Shown: positions 42,564 to 55,750, counted from the stretch's first letter. The stretch: DNA of 64,000 bases from Garcia nutans (GCA_947685225.1 CANTUV010000031.1:68491001-68555000), one strand, 5' to 3'. The notes: a model not told the origin generated them from the sequence alone. Numbers and translations are program-made.

Positions 42564-42690
42564 AACTACCTATATCTGTAAACAAAGCAGAAAATACTAT
42601 ATTAGAGATCAAAAACTGTCAGTGCCAATGTATGTATTACAATTAAAAACTATTTTTCAAATCCCCCATTTTCTCTCTCTATCATCCTTA

Positions 42691-42727
42691 CCTAGGTCGA
42701 GAACCTCAAACCTAGGCTCTGATACTA
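42691..42727 (-). promoter_or_regulatory. Element B primer-binding site with adjacent hairpin
   Basis: Minus strand TAGTATCAGAGC (42727-42716) is the tRNA-Met complement with one change. The adjoining hairpin CCTAGG-T-TTGAG-GTT-CTCGA-CCTAGG (42716-42691) keeps all pairs, one as a T-G wobble. Confidence 0.85.
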
Positions 42728-42734
42728 AAACAAA

Positions 42735-45700
42735 TGTAACACCCTTATACCCTATATATGTACAAAATATATTTCTAGCATATGTAAAATATGCATATAC
42801 GGTACAAAAATATCACAGACGGATTTACTAATTTTTTTTTACATTTCCAATTTAAAATTTCAAATTCTAAATATATAAAAATTAAATAAAATATAAATAT
42901 TATTTACTTGTTATAAGAACCCAAAATAAATAATATATATATAAATCTCTGGAAAAAATTCGCCAGAGTTTTATCTGTATTTTGGATATCCCAAAATTTA
43001 GCAATTACTCAACCTGCAAAAAGAAAACACTCCCAATAATTTCCAATCACCCTCTCAACCATACATCTCAATTTCACCAATTTTCTTAAACATTTATACA
43101 TATAGATATATATAATTTAAAACACACTTACTCTCCCATTTCAAATACATTGACCCAAATATTATTTATAATATACAATACGTAAAATTCAAAACATAAT
43201 ATATTATGCATAAAACTCAAAATATATAATAACATAAAAATATATACATGTTGCTGGCAGTGTTTCTGATCTTGATAGCAACTCTACAAGCTCAACTACA
43301 AGTCTAGACCCGACCTGGTCTAGAAGAACTCTCTGGCTCAACTGGGTCTACCCTGTCACCTGCGCGATGGAAACAATCGCGCTAAGCCGAAGCCTAGTGG
43401 TATAAACTTTGATAATAATAATATAACTCAATGCAATACCAAATGTACAATGCATATAGATGTCACATAAATCCACTTTCTTATATTTTTCAAATAATTC
43501 ATAAGCACAACTCATAACATTATATTACTCAATTGTATCATCATTCATAATTCACAGTAAAACAAAGACAAGTATGGGCCCAAAAAGGATCTAATATGCC
43601 ATTCAAATTTCAGAGTTACTACTTTGGTCCATAATGACACCATGTGTCTAGCCCCGTAGGCAATATATATATATATATATCCATGGATAATATAACAGCC
43701 CCAGTCTCTTAGACCTCAACCCGGCTAGACCCTTAGGCCCCAGTATCTTGGTCCTCAACCCAGCTAGACTACTACAGTTTTTTAGGCTTACGACCCAGTC
43801 TTTTCACCCAAAAAATATCATATTTATCAGCTGGCCTGGCTTACGACCCAGTCTTTTCACCATTCCAGCGTATAGCCCGTAGGCAATCATAGGCATGCCG
43901 CCAAACCCAGAACTCTGAAAATTGAATAACATACTAGGCACACAATTTATTCATATTTCTCATTATTAATCTCTTTCTCATTTTTATATATTCAGTCTAG
44001 GCACAATGCCTTATTTTCACATTTTTTTCTCACTTTTCTCATTTTTCACATCTTTCTCATTTTTCTCACTTTTCTCATTTTTATCAATATCAATTCATTT
44101 TATTATTACACATATCTCATTTTTGCATTCACAACACATTACCCAATTACTTTGGGTATTTTCACATAATATGCATATTTTTCACATGTTACACAAATTA
44201 GCCATTATCAATGGCTTTTTACAATGCATTTAACACATATATGACATTACAATTGTCATAGCATATTATTCATACACAATCAATGAACCAAGTAGCTTAA
44301 CACATTTTTCAACCAAAATGTGTTAAGTCCAAATGTTATGCAAATATAGACATTATATTCAAAGTTTGTACATACCTCCACTAGCAACCCAAAGCAAGCT
44401 AAAAACAACCTTCAATCCAATCTTTCTAACTTGCCCTTCACCACTTGGATGAAGCAAATCAATCTCTCTCAATGCCTAAACCAAATATGATAGCAAATAA
44501 TCATTTAGTATTACATTTAATGGCATTTCCAACATTAAATCATAATTACACATCACTCCTATAAATTTCCAAAAATTTAGCCCTCCCTTACTTCAACATT
44601 GGAATTCCATTCTACTACAATTAAATTAGTGTTTTAAGTTTATTTATATTATTAAAAATATATTTTAATACATTTAAATCATTTACATTATAAAAATACA
44701 CTCTTATACACAAAATCTCAAAAATGGCCTAACCTTCCCCCATTGAAGGTTTTCCATTCCAACACAATCCATTACTCATTCCAAGCTTATATTCATCACT
44801 TTTAACACTAAACAACATGCTTAAACAAATAAAATCACACAATTCAACCACTTTGGAAAATCACTTTTCCAAAACCCTAAATCTCCACTTCCATTCTCAA
44901 ACTCCAACCCAACACTAGCAAATCCAATATTTGACTTTAAAATACTTGTTTATGAATCAAAACAACACATTTGGAATCAATTTACATAATTAAAGTTCAT
45001 GTTTTCAAAACCCCAAAAATCCATAACCCTAAATTCTCTCTCTTCACCATTCTTTAACCAAACTCCATCATCACTTCAATCTAACCTTAGAATCATTGTT
45101 AACTACCCAAAATAACATCATACACACCAATTCCAACAATTATAACATACTACATAAAAATTCAAATTCTCACATAATCTAAATTTCCAATGAATTCAAA
45201 GAAAAGAGATGGAAACTTACTAATTTTGGTGGAAATCACCAAAAATCCACTTGAAACTTGTTAATTCCTTCAATTTATGGAGTATGGAAGAAGCAAAATC
45301 CTTGGTCTTCAAACTTCCATGGAAGTCACGTTCTTGAGAAGAAGAAGAAGAAGAAGAAGACTTTAATATTCTTTCCTTTTCATCTTTTTTTTAACCACAT
45401 ATATATATATATATATTAAAATAATTTAATATTTAATTATTTAATTATTTTTTTAATAAATTAAAAGTCCTAATTTCCCTCTTCCATTCAAAATTAATTT
45501 GTTTTTGAATTATTTTATTAATTTTGAATTTATAAGATTTAATTACTAAAATACCCTTTTCTTTTAAAAAGTGTTGACTTTTATATATGTTATGTATATT
45601 TTGCATATATATCATATACATATTCCACTTTTTCATTTAAAATTCCTTCATTTTTCATTTAAAATTATTAATTTAATTTATCCTTTTAAATTATAATTTA

Positions 45701-45753
45701 TTTTATCAAATTTTCTAAAAATTAGAAATTTTTAAAAAATTTTGGATGTTACA
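42735..45753 (-). repeat. Element B 5' LTR (right copy)
   Basis: Same length class and landmarks as the left copy: GCGCGAT/ATCGCGC intact here (43363-43383, decayed at left), cassette 43591-43937, GAA run near 45338-45360. Followed by AATTG. Confidence 0.95.
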
Positions 45754-45758
45754 AATTG

Positions 45759-46132
45759 GGAGTGTTTTATATATGTTGATATATGTTTAAATGTTTTGAA
45801 GAATAAGGAGATTCAGTTTAATGTATATACTTAGGAGTGCAAAATTCTTATTGCAGGTTGATTTGTGATTTTGGAAAAAGTCCAAAATACAGACAAAACT
45901 CTGGAGAATTTTTCCTAAAAATTTTCCTTTAAATTTTGTATTTTTGGTTACTATAAGACTAATGTATACTTCTATTTGTATATCAAAGTAAATTTTAAGA
46001 TTTAAATTATTTTCTTATAATTATAGGAAACTTTTCAAATGACAAGAATGACAACATTATTGTACTCTATATGCATATTTTACATATACAGGTTGTATGT
46101 ATTATACATATATTGGGTATAAGGGTATTACA
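45759..46132 (+). repeat. LTR F fragment, second part
   Basis: Continues LTR F after element B and ends in the inverted-repeat terminus GGGTATAAGGGTATTACA, homologous to the ends of S1 and E. It is followed by unrelated sequence. Confidence 0.7.
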
Positions 46133-47019
46133 GTATTGTCACTACCTAATCCTTTATGCAGGGTATTCTCGAATTCGCTAATTCCATAATTATCAAATTC
46201 AATTATAATGCTCATCTACATATGGATATCTGCTGCTACTTCTAATTTTTTTATGATTTTGCCTTATAAATATTAACGAACTTGACATTTTTTAACTATC
46301 AAATTTGGCATTCTCATTTGATTGTTTGTATATCCAGTTCATCTAACTAAAAGATCTTGCAGGCCGCCCTCATACAAGGAGACTCTCAAACTCTATAATC
46401 TAAAGAATATCAAATTCGACATTTTTATTTGATTCTATTTATATTATCAATGGTCTGATCTTATAGGTTATTATCGAATTCGATAGTTTAATGATTATCG
46501 AGTTTGATATTATTGGAATCCCTTTTCTTTGTTGTTGTTGTCTTCTTTTACTTTCACTTCCTATCATTCCATTGTTATTGTGCTTATTCAATCCATGAAC
46601 TTCAAACATTCATCTTGCATACATTCAAGTTTTCTTTTTCTTTCTTTCTTAGGTCCATTGTACATAGGAAATGATGTAATTTTCTCGTTAGAACAATGTA
46701 TAGGATTTGTAATGTTATGTAGTTGTATTTTAGAACAATGTATAGGATTTGTAAAGCCATGTAATATGATAATTTCCCATTGTAGATCCATTGTTGTAAA
46801 GAGCATGTTTCCACTTTGGTGGGTGCTCGTAGAAATTTTATGAACAAATCGTGCATCACGTGAATCATAATATGCATATATTTGTTATGTTTGTTACTTA
46901 CTTTCTATGTTGATCCTCATCTGATATCCTAAATAATTCTTACTAATACATGAATTATAGAGGAGGCCGATTCTTTGAATCGGGCATATGTGAATAATAA
47001 GAATTATCATCTAAGTTGT
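46133..47019. other. Unassigned AT-rich stretch with short repeats
   Basis: No coding signal. Two imperfect copies of a TATCAAATT...CATTTGATT motif lie near 46297 and 46408. A direct repeat of about 50 bp (ACAATGTATAGGATTTGTAA, at about 46691 and 46736) follows. It may belong to the 5' part of the CACTA element, but I found no convincing CACTA 5' terminus matching the 3' end at 52665. Confidence 0.4.
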
Positions 47020-47294
47020 TCCCATATGTACCTAACTTCCTGAACTCGGTTTCACATGGGGTTAGGGATTTATTGAAAAATGAATCAAGAGAATGCTACC
47101 CCCAATCATTTCCCAGTCAAATAGAGTGACAACCCAATTTTACACAAGTCTCGCTTGTCGAATTTTTGAGATCAATAATCTGGAAGTGCCGAGATTTTAA
47201 ATCACATTTCGAGAGCAAAAGGGGTCGGGAATGATGCTCTCATAGTGAAAAAATCACAAACATTAATTGGAAGAAAAAAAACATTTTTTTTCAA

Positions 47295-48336
47295 TTGCCC
47301 TATTGGAAAAAGAATTCGTTGTGCCATAACCTTGATGTCATGCATATAGAGAAAAATATTTGTGACAACATCATTGGCACATTGCTCGATATTAAAGGTA
47401 AAACAAAATATGGATTACATGCTCAATGTGATTTAAAGGGGTTGGGTATTAGAAAAGAGTTACATCCAATTGAAAAGGATGAAAAGTGGTATTTTCTAGT
47501 TGCATGTTACACTTTGTCAATAGATGAAAAATATAAAGTATTGAAGTTCTTGAAAAAGTGTGCAAGTTCCAAATGGATATTCATCTAACATCTTGCGCTG
47601 TGTGAGATTGAAGGAGCACAATATTTTTGGGCTTAAGAGTCATGATTTGCATATAATTTTAGAGCAACTTTTATCTCATACAATTCGTGGAGTGGTGCCT
47701 AATAATGAATATGATGCCATCACCTAGTTGAGCGTATTTTTAAAGTAATTATGCTCTAAAGCACTTAACAAAAAAGCATTGCGGTATCTTGAGTTACAAA
47801 TTCCAATAATTTTATGCAAGTTAGAGAAAATATTTCAACCATCATTTTTTGATGTTATGGTACATTTGACTATTCATTTGGCAACAAAAGTAAAACTTGT
47901 CGGTTTTGTCCAATTGAAATGGATGTGTCCAATTGAAATGGATGTATCCAATTGAAAGGTAACATTGAATTTAAACGTGTATTTTATTGCAATTTATATT
48001 TTTTGTTATTGAGTCTATTTTCTTTTTTGTAGGTTCTTGCGCAAATTAAAGTGTTATGTTCATAATAAAAGTACCTTAAGGATCTATTGCAAAAGGATAT
48101 ATTATAGAAGAATGTTTAATGTTTTGTTCCATGTGTTTAGATGGCCTTGATACGAAGTTTAATAAAATACCAAGAAATTTTGAAGGCAACCATATTGATT
48201 AAGGGAATGAGTTATCAGTTTTTATACAACATGATTATCCTTTAACAAGAGATAAATTACATGTCTAGAAGAATATGAGTAAACAAGCGCATCTTTATAT
48301 TCTAAAAAATTATGAAGAAGTTTAGCCTTTCCTACA
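47295..48336 (+). pseudogene. CACTA transposase (TNP2-type) C-terminal region, DUF4218-like
   Basis: 47295-47588 reads LPYW-type sequence into HNLDVMHIEKNICDNIIGTL and GIRKELHPIE, a signature of plant CACTA TNP2-like proteins. The next part (47590-47950) is in several frames: SNILRCVRLKEHNIFGLKSH, then SVFLK and LCKLEKIFQPSFFDVMVHL. A 74-bp intron (47959-48032, GT...TTTTGTAG) can be removed to join IER to FLRKLKCYVHNKS in frame, where intact relatives are continuous. After it the text is again broken. Transposase would bind the termini and cut; this copy cannot. Confidence 0.75.
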
Positions 48337-48423
48337 GTAAAATGTTTTTTTATTTTCATCTATTAAATTCTTTGTGATCTATTTTTCATTGTTACTTTTT
48401 ATCTAAAAAATTATACTTTTTAG

Positions 48424-49230
48424 GGAATATGAAGAAGGCGTACATGATATTGAGTTTGATGCTTGGTTCTATAACCAAGTAAGTTTACATATTACAAAAA
48501 TATTTAATTCTCATTTTAAAAATTTGTTTATTTGTCTAGTTTCTAGTTTGTTTAACTTTTTCAGGTTGTATAATTAATTAAAGAAGAAAATTCACATATT
48601 AGTGAAAAGTTGATATCATTAGCAGGGGTCCTCATTATGGTGTTCAACAATTTATAGTGTACATTATCAATGGTTTTAGATTTCATATTAAGGAAGTTGA
48701 AAGAAAAAGAAAAAAACAAAATAGTGATATTTTAGTGAAAGGAGTAATTGGTTATAATAATGTAGACTATTATGGAGTTCTTAATAAAATAACTAAACTT
48801 AAAAATTTAGGGGAACAAAGAGTTGTCTTATTTTAATGTGATTGGTGGGACGTTCATAGTGTCAAAAAAGGTGTAAAAATAGATACATATGGCTTTGTTA
48901 GTGTTAACACTTCTCGTGACAAATGAGCCATATGTGCTTGTATGTCAAGCTTCACAAGTGTTTTATGTAAAAGATAATCATAACCCGAATTGAAAAATGT
49001 ATTAGACGGTCATCCTGAATACTACTATACAAAAGTATTTCAACAAGATGTCTCAGAAAGTTTCAATGATTTTTAAAGTATGACTGAGGATCAAGATGAC
49101 TTGACAATGTGGAAAAGACATGATATTACTGCCTTTAGTTCTACTACTAATTATAATGAAGAACAAACTATTGGTAATAATCAGTTGGATTCTGAAGTTG
49201 AGACCGATGATCATGACCTATTGCTATAAG
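48424..49230 (+). pseudogene. CACTA transposase tail, DUF4216-like
   Basis: Following a second intron (48337-48423, 87 bp) and a third (48479-48564, 86 bp), both GT-AG, the readable exon pieces are EYEEGVHDIEFDAWFYNQ, then ISEKLISLA, a HYGVQ-like stretch, GVIGYNNVDYYGVL, and a CDWW-like segment near 48838 followed by VKIDTYGFVSVN. The end (49080-49229) reads MTEDQDDLTMWKR and an acidic tail. Many stops intervene. Confidence 0.7.
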
Positions 49231-50284
49231 CAACACATTAATAAGGTTCTTATTTTATTCTTCTTACATTATTATTCTACAATTTTTAGAAGTTCACTTT
49301 CTATATTATTTTCTAATACATTAAGAAGGTTCTAATACACACTAATACATATTTTTATCATGTACATTTTGAAAGAGATTGATCCATCTTACATCATGTA
49401 TCAAGAAAACAATGTGAAGCCAGTTATGGAAGAGTTATAGAATTTTAGTGCTTTGCTGATGGAAAAAAAAAAGTGGAAAATAGCTTGCTATTTTGCTTGG
49501 AGTAAGTGAAGGAGTTTGTAATTATGAATCTAGTTTATATTTTTGTGATCTTTTATATCTTGGTCCCCTCAAATTAATACTATAGTTTTTTACTAATTTT
49601 TTGAATTTTAGAACCCATATCAATTAACTAAGAAAGCAGTTTTATCTAAAATGATGATTTTGCAAGATAGATGAGAAAAAACATATATTTTCTATAATGA
49701 TTCTTAGAAATATTATATTGGTTTCTTTTCTATACTTAAGGCATATTTAATATCTAATGTAATGTTGTATAATTATGTTTCTAATTATTTTCTATTATAG
49801 CATGGGCATTTTTTTTATCTAACAAACCACTATCTAATAAAATTATTAGATAAGTGAATATGTTAAATTTGTCCTAGGTGCAACTATATATGATGTTAAG
49901 AAGAAATTGATTTCACTCCAAAAAAAAATAACGCCATAAAAATTTTATTTGCTCAATGGTAACCTTGTAAATATACAATATGAAATATCTTTCATTAAGA
50001 AGTTTATGTATGTTACATAATAGTTAATTAAACTTATTCTTTAATTTATAATTGTAAAATTCATTTTAAAATCATAATTTTTTCAAATATTATAACATTT
50101 GACAATATTTAGCTACAAAAAAATAATGTCTATTTAGCTACGCTAGTAATATTATATGGCAATTCACTTGTTTTGAATTTTTTAATTGCTATAGTATATA
50201 TTACTCATTACTATAATTCACTTTTGGCAATAAAAGAAACAACCATAGTTGGTAATGATATTACTAGATTATTATAGCTATAAA
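49231..50284 (+). other. CACTA 3' untranslated and subterminal DNA
   Basis: AT-rich sequence without an ORF. TAGCTAC-type motifs near 50110-50145 fit CACTA subterminal repeats bound by transposase. It ends at the ATAAA target (50280-50284) of solo LTR E. Confidence 0.5.
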
Positions 50285-52436
50285 TATAACACCCATAGTT
50301 TTATTAAAATATAATTAAATAAATTATATGGAAGAGTTAATTAATATATTGAAAGAAGAAAATAATTAATCTATACTTAGTGTATATGTTAAATATACAT
50401 AAAGTATCGTGTTCACTAAAAAATAAAAATTAGATAAAAAAATTAAAAAGTTAAAGTTAAAAGTCAAAAAGTGAAAAATATTAAAAAGTTAAATAAAATA
50501 AAAAATCAAAATTAAATTATTTTTTAGTAGAAGATGATAAATAATATTAAATAATAATTATTTATTAATTATTTAATTATTTAATATATATATATATGGC
50601 TAAGAAAGAAAGAAAATTCAAGTTGATCATCTTTTCTTCATCTTCTTCTTCTTAGGCCGAAATCCACGAGAGCATGAGGGAGCTTTTTAATTCTTCCAAA
50701 TACTCAAAATTTCACCATGTTTTCAAATATTAAGGGTGGATTTGAAGATTTTTCAACACTAAGTAAGGATTCTTTTTAATTTAAGGAAATTTCATTTATT
50801 TTATGAATATGTAAAATTTTTATTTTTGATGAAGATTTCAATAATTGCAAATATGAGTTGTTATGATGTTATTTTGGTGTGGAAGTAATGATTTTAAGGT
50901 TCGGTGGTTAAAATGATTGGGTTTTGTTGAAGTTTAGAAGATATAATGTTGAAAATTAGAGTTTTGGTGGAATTTCGAATAGAATGGATATAATTGAAGT
51001 TTAATTGAATAAAATGTGTTATAATGAGTTATTAATGCTATATTTGCACTTGTAATTTGGTTTAAGAGTGAGTAAGATGGACTTGCCCAATTAAAGTAAA
51101 GTAGGACATTTGGTGAAGTTGAAGTTAGGGGGTGAATTAGGCTTGAAGTTTGGCATATTTAAGGTTAGTACATACTTTGATTATATGTATTTTAATTTCA
51201 TTGGATTTGGCCTAGCACATTGTGATTTATGAATGTGCTAAGCTACTTTGAAATTGGTTTTGACATGTAATATGTATTGTTTTGGACTAATTACAGTGGT
51301 GCGTGTTATTTGTGAAAAATGTGGAATATGTTTAAGAAATATGGGAAAAGAAGTCACATTGTAAATATGACTAAGATTATGAGCAATGTGATTGAAATAT
51401 GTTGAAATGTGGAAATTATATATGATTATGGAAAAAATGAAATGAAAATGGATAAAATGTGATGTACGTTAGCCTTATGTAATATCTTGTTCTAGAGAAT
51501 TGTATTTGGTATTGTCAATTTGGCATGCCATTGATATGAGATGATGATTATATTCACCTACAGGGCTAGACACACTGGTGCCAATAGGGGATGCGCCTTC
51601 AGGTGATTTTATATGACACTTAGATCTCTAGTATCATGACAGACAAAAATAATATTTCTAAAACTTGAATATTATACAATGACTTTTGAACCCAATGTGT
51701 GTGTTTGTAAAATATTGATGTTTTCTATGAGTAATGTGTGCATTTTACATACTACATTTCATGTCTTTGAGGAAAAACATGGTGCAATATTTTTTTAAAA
51801 ATTACTTTTGTTATCAAAGTTTGTATTGCTAAGCTAGTAGCTTAGCGCAATTAATTTCATCGCGTAGGTGACAGACAGGAGCAGAGAGCCCTGCTAAACC
51901 TTACCAAGTGTAGGTTTTTGGACTAGCATTTGAAGCTTGATATTTTTCCATAAGAGCAGAGCCTGCCTGCATATCATGTAAATTTTGGTTTTGTTAAATT
52001 CATCATGTTTATATACATTATGCTATTATTTAAAAAATGTTGTAAAATTAATGTTTGGTTAGGTGTTGTAAAATATTTGAAATACGTTATATATATATAT
52101 ATATAGTTATGAGATGTTGAATGAATTTGGGATTTATATTATTTTGGGAGTGTTGTTTTTCGCAGGTTGAGTTTGCTTGATTTTGAAAAATGTTTAATTT
52201 ACAGATAAAACTCTGACGAATTTTTTCTAAGTGTTTTATTACAAAATTTATTGAAATACTATACCTAAATATATATTTTTCTTTATGAATCAATTTGGTA
52301 TAAATTATATTTATTTTTGATATCAAGGGAATTAATTTTCTACTGTTAATTAATGTGGCATTCTTGCATGCTATATATGTAATTTATACATACTGTGTAT
52401 ATAAATTATACCTATATATGGTATAAAGGTGTTATA
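50285..52436 (+). repeat. Solo LTR E (plus orientation)
   Basis: Begins TATAACACCC and ends GGTGTTATA (both ends changed symmetrically from TGTAAC/GTTACA), with ATAAA duplicated at 50280-50284 and 52437-52441. It shares the CTAAGCTAGTAGCTTAG and GCGCAATT...ATCGCG boxes (51830-51870), TAGCACATT/AATGTGCTA (51213-51240) and the inverted-repeat terminus. The CT-rich leader near 50630-50660 ends TTCTTCTTCTTAGGCCG. A clear inverted-arm cassette is not seen. There is no internal region. Confidence 0.85.
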
Positions 52437-52441
52437 ATAAA

Positions 52442-52665
52442 ATTGTAAAAATGTGTCTAAATCCTTTAATCAACTATATGGAATTACGATATGGCTAAAA
52501 CAATGAAGCTATTAAGTATTGCCACAATACTTTTCATATCGTAACAATTATAAAGAATTTGCTTCAAGTGTTTAATGTGCATTACTAAAAATTATTTTTG
52601 TAACTATTACTACATTTTAGCTACAATTAGAAATTTTATAGCTATAAATGCAAAATGTTGTAGTG
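52442..52665 (+). other. CACTA 3' terminus
   Basis: Resumes the CACTA end after LTR E. TTTTAGCTACAATTAG and TATAGCTATAAATGC-type motifs lead to the terminal TTGTAGTG at 52658-52665. Confidence 0.6.
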
Positions 52666-53172
52666 CTTAGTGGAAATTAAACTACTAACCTACATGCACA
52701 TAGAAATCTTAATTAAAGGTTGCGAGCCTATTTGTATTATGTTATTGTCACTATATATTATTGAACAACTTTTGTATTATCATTAGTATTTGTTATTCTG
52801 CAATGACTTATTATTTAAGTTGATGATCCATTATTCCCTCGTGATTAAGTTATTGCATCCAAGATTATGAGTTTTTGAGCTTTCCTATACCATAACTTCT
52901 GCAATGTGCTTGAACTAACACCCTAATTTGTGCATTTCATGAAATAAACTCACTGAGTTGACAGCCTTCTGAATTGATCATTCGTGATTTCATGCTTTTT
53001 TAAGATTTCAACTAGGGAGCTTCTGGCTTCTTCTTCCTTTAGAAGCTCAAGAAGAAGAGGGTATGATGTTTTGTGCACTTAAATCCAACGTAAATATAAA
53101 TCAACTATCTCTAGAGTTTTATGGGTTGTAATATAATTAAGAATCTAGTCTGCACAAAGTTGCATAGTATCA

Positions 53173-53176
<4 letters not shown>

Positions 53177-53210
<34 letters not shown>
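53177..53210. repeat. TA microsatellite
   Basis: About 16 consecutive TA dinucleotides. Confidence 0.95.
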
Positions 53211-53214
<4 letters not shown>

Positions 53215-55750
53215 TGGTGATGAGATGTTGTCCTATACCTAATTAAATATCTATTTTTTTCATAATTGCATTTGTTGATCCAGTCTAAAAGAGGATAAGA
53301 GTGTGACAATTTATAAGTAATATAACTTTGAAACATACATGATATATTAGTATCGGCATCCATAATTTAGGAAGTATATTCGATAGGGTTCTGCAAGATA
53401 TTTGGCAGCATTAAGGTAATTTGAATCTTAGAATCGCCACTTAGAGTCGAGGTATGGCACGAAACTATAATATATAGGACAAATCAATGATGATTTTCAA
53501 AATAGCTAGCTTCGATTCGTATCCTAGTCCGACGTCAGCTTGATAGAGCGGTTTTCTTTAGAAGATGGTTTGGGGTGGTTCAAGGGCAGGTTGGATGATA
53601 CAAGTGCATTTAAAGGCGATTTAAGAACGATTTGAGGAGATACAAGGGTAATTTGATGCAATCTCAAACTTGAGAGGTGGTTTACAGGTAGTTTTAACTA
53701 AAGAGTTGAAAAATACTCAAAACTAAGATTAGTAAAAAATATAAAAATCAGGTTCAAATCAGTCAAATCGCTAGTTCAAACTGGATCAAACTGTCAGTTT
53801 CAATTTTGATTTGATCAAATTAGCAGTTCATAGTTCATAAATACCATGAAACATAACCAAAACATTTTTCTATAGCTAGTTCCGATTCACCACAGTTCTC
53901 AGCAAAACAATTCCGTTTAAACAACTAATTTCTTTTAAATCCAATTTGAAATGAACTTGCATAATAAGTCCTAGTTTTCAAATTGAATACAAAAATAGAC
54001 ATGTGAATTTCATTATGCAAATTTCTAAAGAATAAATGTTATCATCTGGTAACCAGGTCTAAAAATTAAATGGTTGCACTCTCTTATCTCTTAATGTTCT
54101 TTTTCTCTGTTTTGCATAGAAATTGCACAATCTAGAAAAAGCAATTGATTAATCTAAATTTTAAACAATAGTACAGAATAATTAAATGATTAAATATGAA
54201 CTTGGGGCTAACGTCTCTTATTTCATCATTTGTTTTGGTGGATATTTATTAAGTACTTTATCATTTATTCATGAGGGTATTTGTTAACAATGACATAAAC
54301 AAAAACTTACTTTATTAAACTTTCCTAACTTGCTTTATCAAACTTTCCTTCCAAGCAAGTGATGATATTAAATTTTATTACCATATACATTATTGCAAAT
54401 AACAAAAAATTCTAAAATCTTTACCATATAAAATTTTGATTTCCAAAACCATACTTTATAAAACTTTATTTTACTTTGCCTGCTACCAAGTGGAATGTAA
54501 GTGATTTTTCTTACTGAGATTTTTCTATCATAAAAATTCTAAATAACTTTCATGAGTCATTTTTTTTATTAACTTATAATTCTAAGTTTGGATCATCCCT
54601 TTTATAAATTCAATTACTGGAATCGCATTTTATGACCACAACCACAATCAATTTCCTTCAAGTATATAAATTAACACAATAAAATGTCAAAATTAGTGCT
54701 TCTTTAAACATATATATATTGAGTTATATTTGGTGAAAATCAGTGCCCAAATCTCATATCTATCCAACTGTATAAATGTCTCTTTCTTTTGTAAGGGTTA
54801 GCTCTTAAATCTTAATAATAATCAGAGTGCATGTGGCTCTCCAACTCATTGATTTGGACTGCCTTAATTTGGTGAATGAAGAAAAAGGAGAAAAATACAT
54901 GAAGAAACATATGTTTTGGATATTTTTCCTTCTCCTCTTTTTATCTTTCATCAACCAACTTTCTCTTCTTTTTCTGTTATTGAAGCAAATTAAAGAAAAG
55001 GCAGTAACATCATCCTGCAAGATTCTTGTGTTAATATCTCCTTAAATTTTTGTATACATTTAAAAATAAGTGATGGATTATTCAAAAGTGTTCTAAGATT
55101 TTAAAAATATACAAGGAGTGAATTTTATTTACTATTAACTAGAATTTCATCAATTTAATGAGAATTATTACAATGGAAGGATTATTTCTTATGGTGTATA
55201 ATCTTATATAATTGATGTATTCTTTTTTAAAAAGTTACAAAAAAAATATTGTTACTGTTTATTTTTATTGGTACATTAAAGCAATGGTAACAATACATAA
55301 ATCTTAATAAGTAAAACGAATGGCTAATTATAAAAAGAATCCTAATCTTTCATTTATTCTAAATTTTTTTATGCTAATTAAATTTTGATATAAGAAATTA
55401 AGATGAATTTATAATTTCACGTGAAAAATTATAAATATATTTTTATCGTTAAGCCAAAACTTATTGCCAAACCCTTGAATTCAAGAGGAAAACAAAAGAA
55501 AAGTTGGTTGTTTGTCTTACCAAATCAGAATCATTTTCAAAGTAATGAAAACTACAAATAGAAAAATAATGCAAAAAATTGGGGTAAGTTAGGCATTGAC
55601 ACTTGTAATTTGTGTCCCTATCAAAATGCAAGTCAGCTGCACACCAATCAAAACATCAGCATATTTCAATTTTACCCTACAAATGGGCATATTGGGGCCA
55701 CCGCCAGCAATATGGCATGGCCTGAAAAATCAGGAGACTGGCTTTTAAGT

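Larger units (their letters stand above)
34859..45753 (-). mobile_element. Element B: Tekay/Del-type chromovirus with long LTRs, heavily mutated
   Basis: LTRs of about 3.02 kb, an internal region of 4.86 kb, and TSD AATTG (34854-34858, 45754-45758). Gag and pol closely resemble element A, but the LTR is a different, longer family. The coding region is broken by many stops and shifts into at least eight pieces. Partial comparison by eye puts LTR divergence near 2 percent. The PBS carries a mutation (TAGTATCAGAGC). Confidence 0.95.
47020..52665 (+). mobile_element. Decayed CACTA (En/Spm-type) transposon, split by solo LTR E
   Basis: The coding remnants match plant CACTA proteins. Subterminal TAGCTAC motifs occur at 50100-50150 and 52618-52625, and the sequence ends TGTTGTAGTG at 52665, the expected reverse of a CACTACAAC terminus. 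The left end is not resolved. The transposase is broken throughout, so the copy is dead. Confidence 0.7.

Noticed and set aside
46140..46145. CACTAC as the 5' terminus of the CACTA element
   Set aside because: The following bases do not match the inverse of the 3' end at 52665, and the flanking 3 bp (TGT) differ from CTT after 52665.
46529..46877. Overlapping open frames of 72-104 codons on both strands
   Set aside because: They arise from a 50-bp direct repeat; no recognisable protein, no codon pattern, no supporting context.
54805..55045. Pair of about 71-codon frames on opposite strands
   Set aside because: Mutually overlapping, low complexity, no domain, no promoter or splice evidence.
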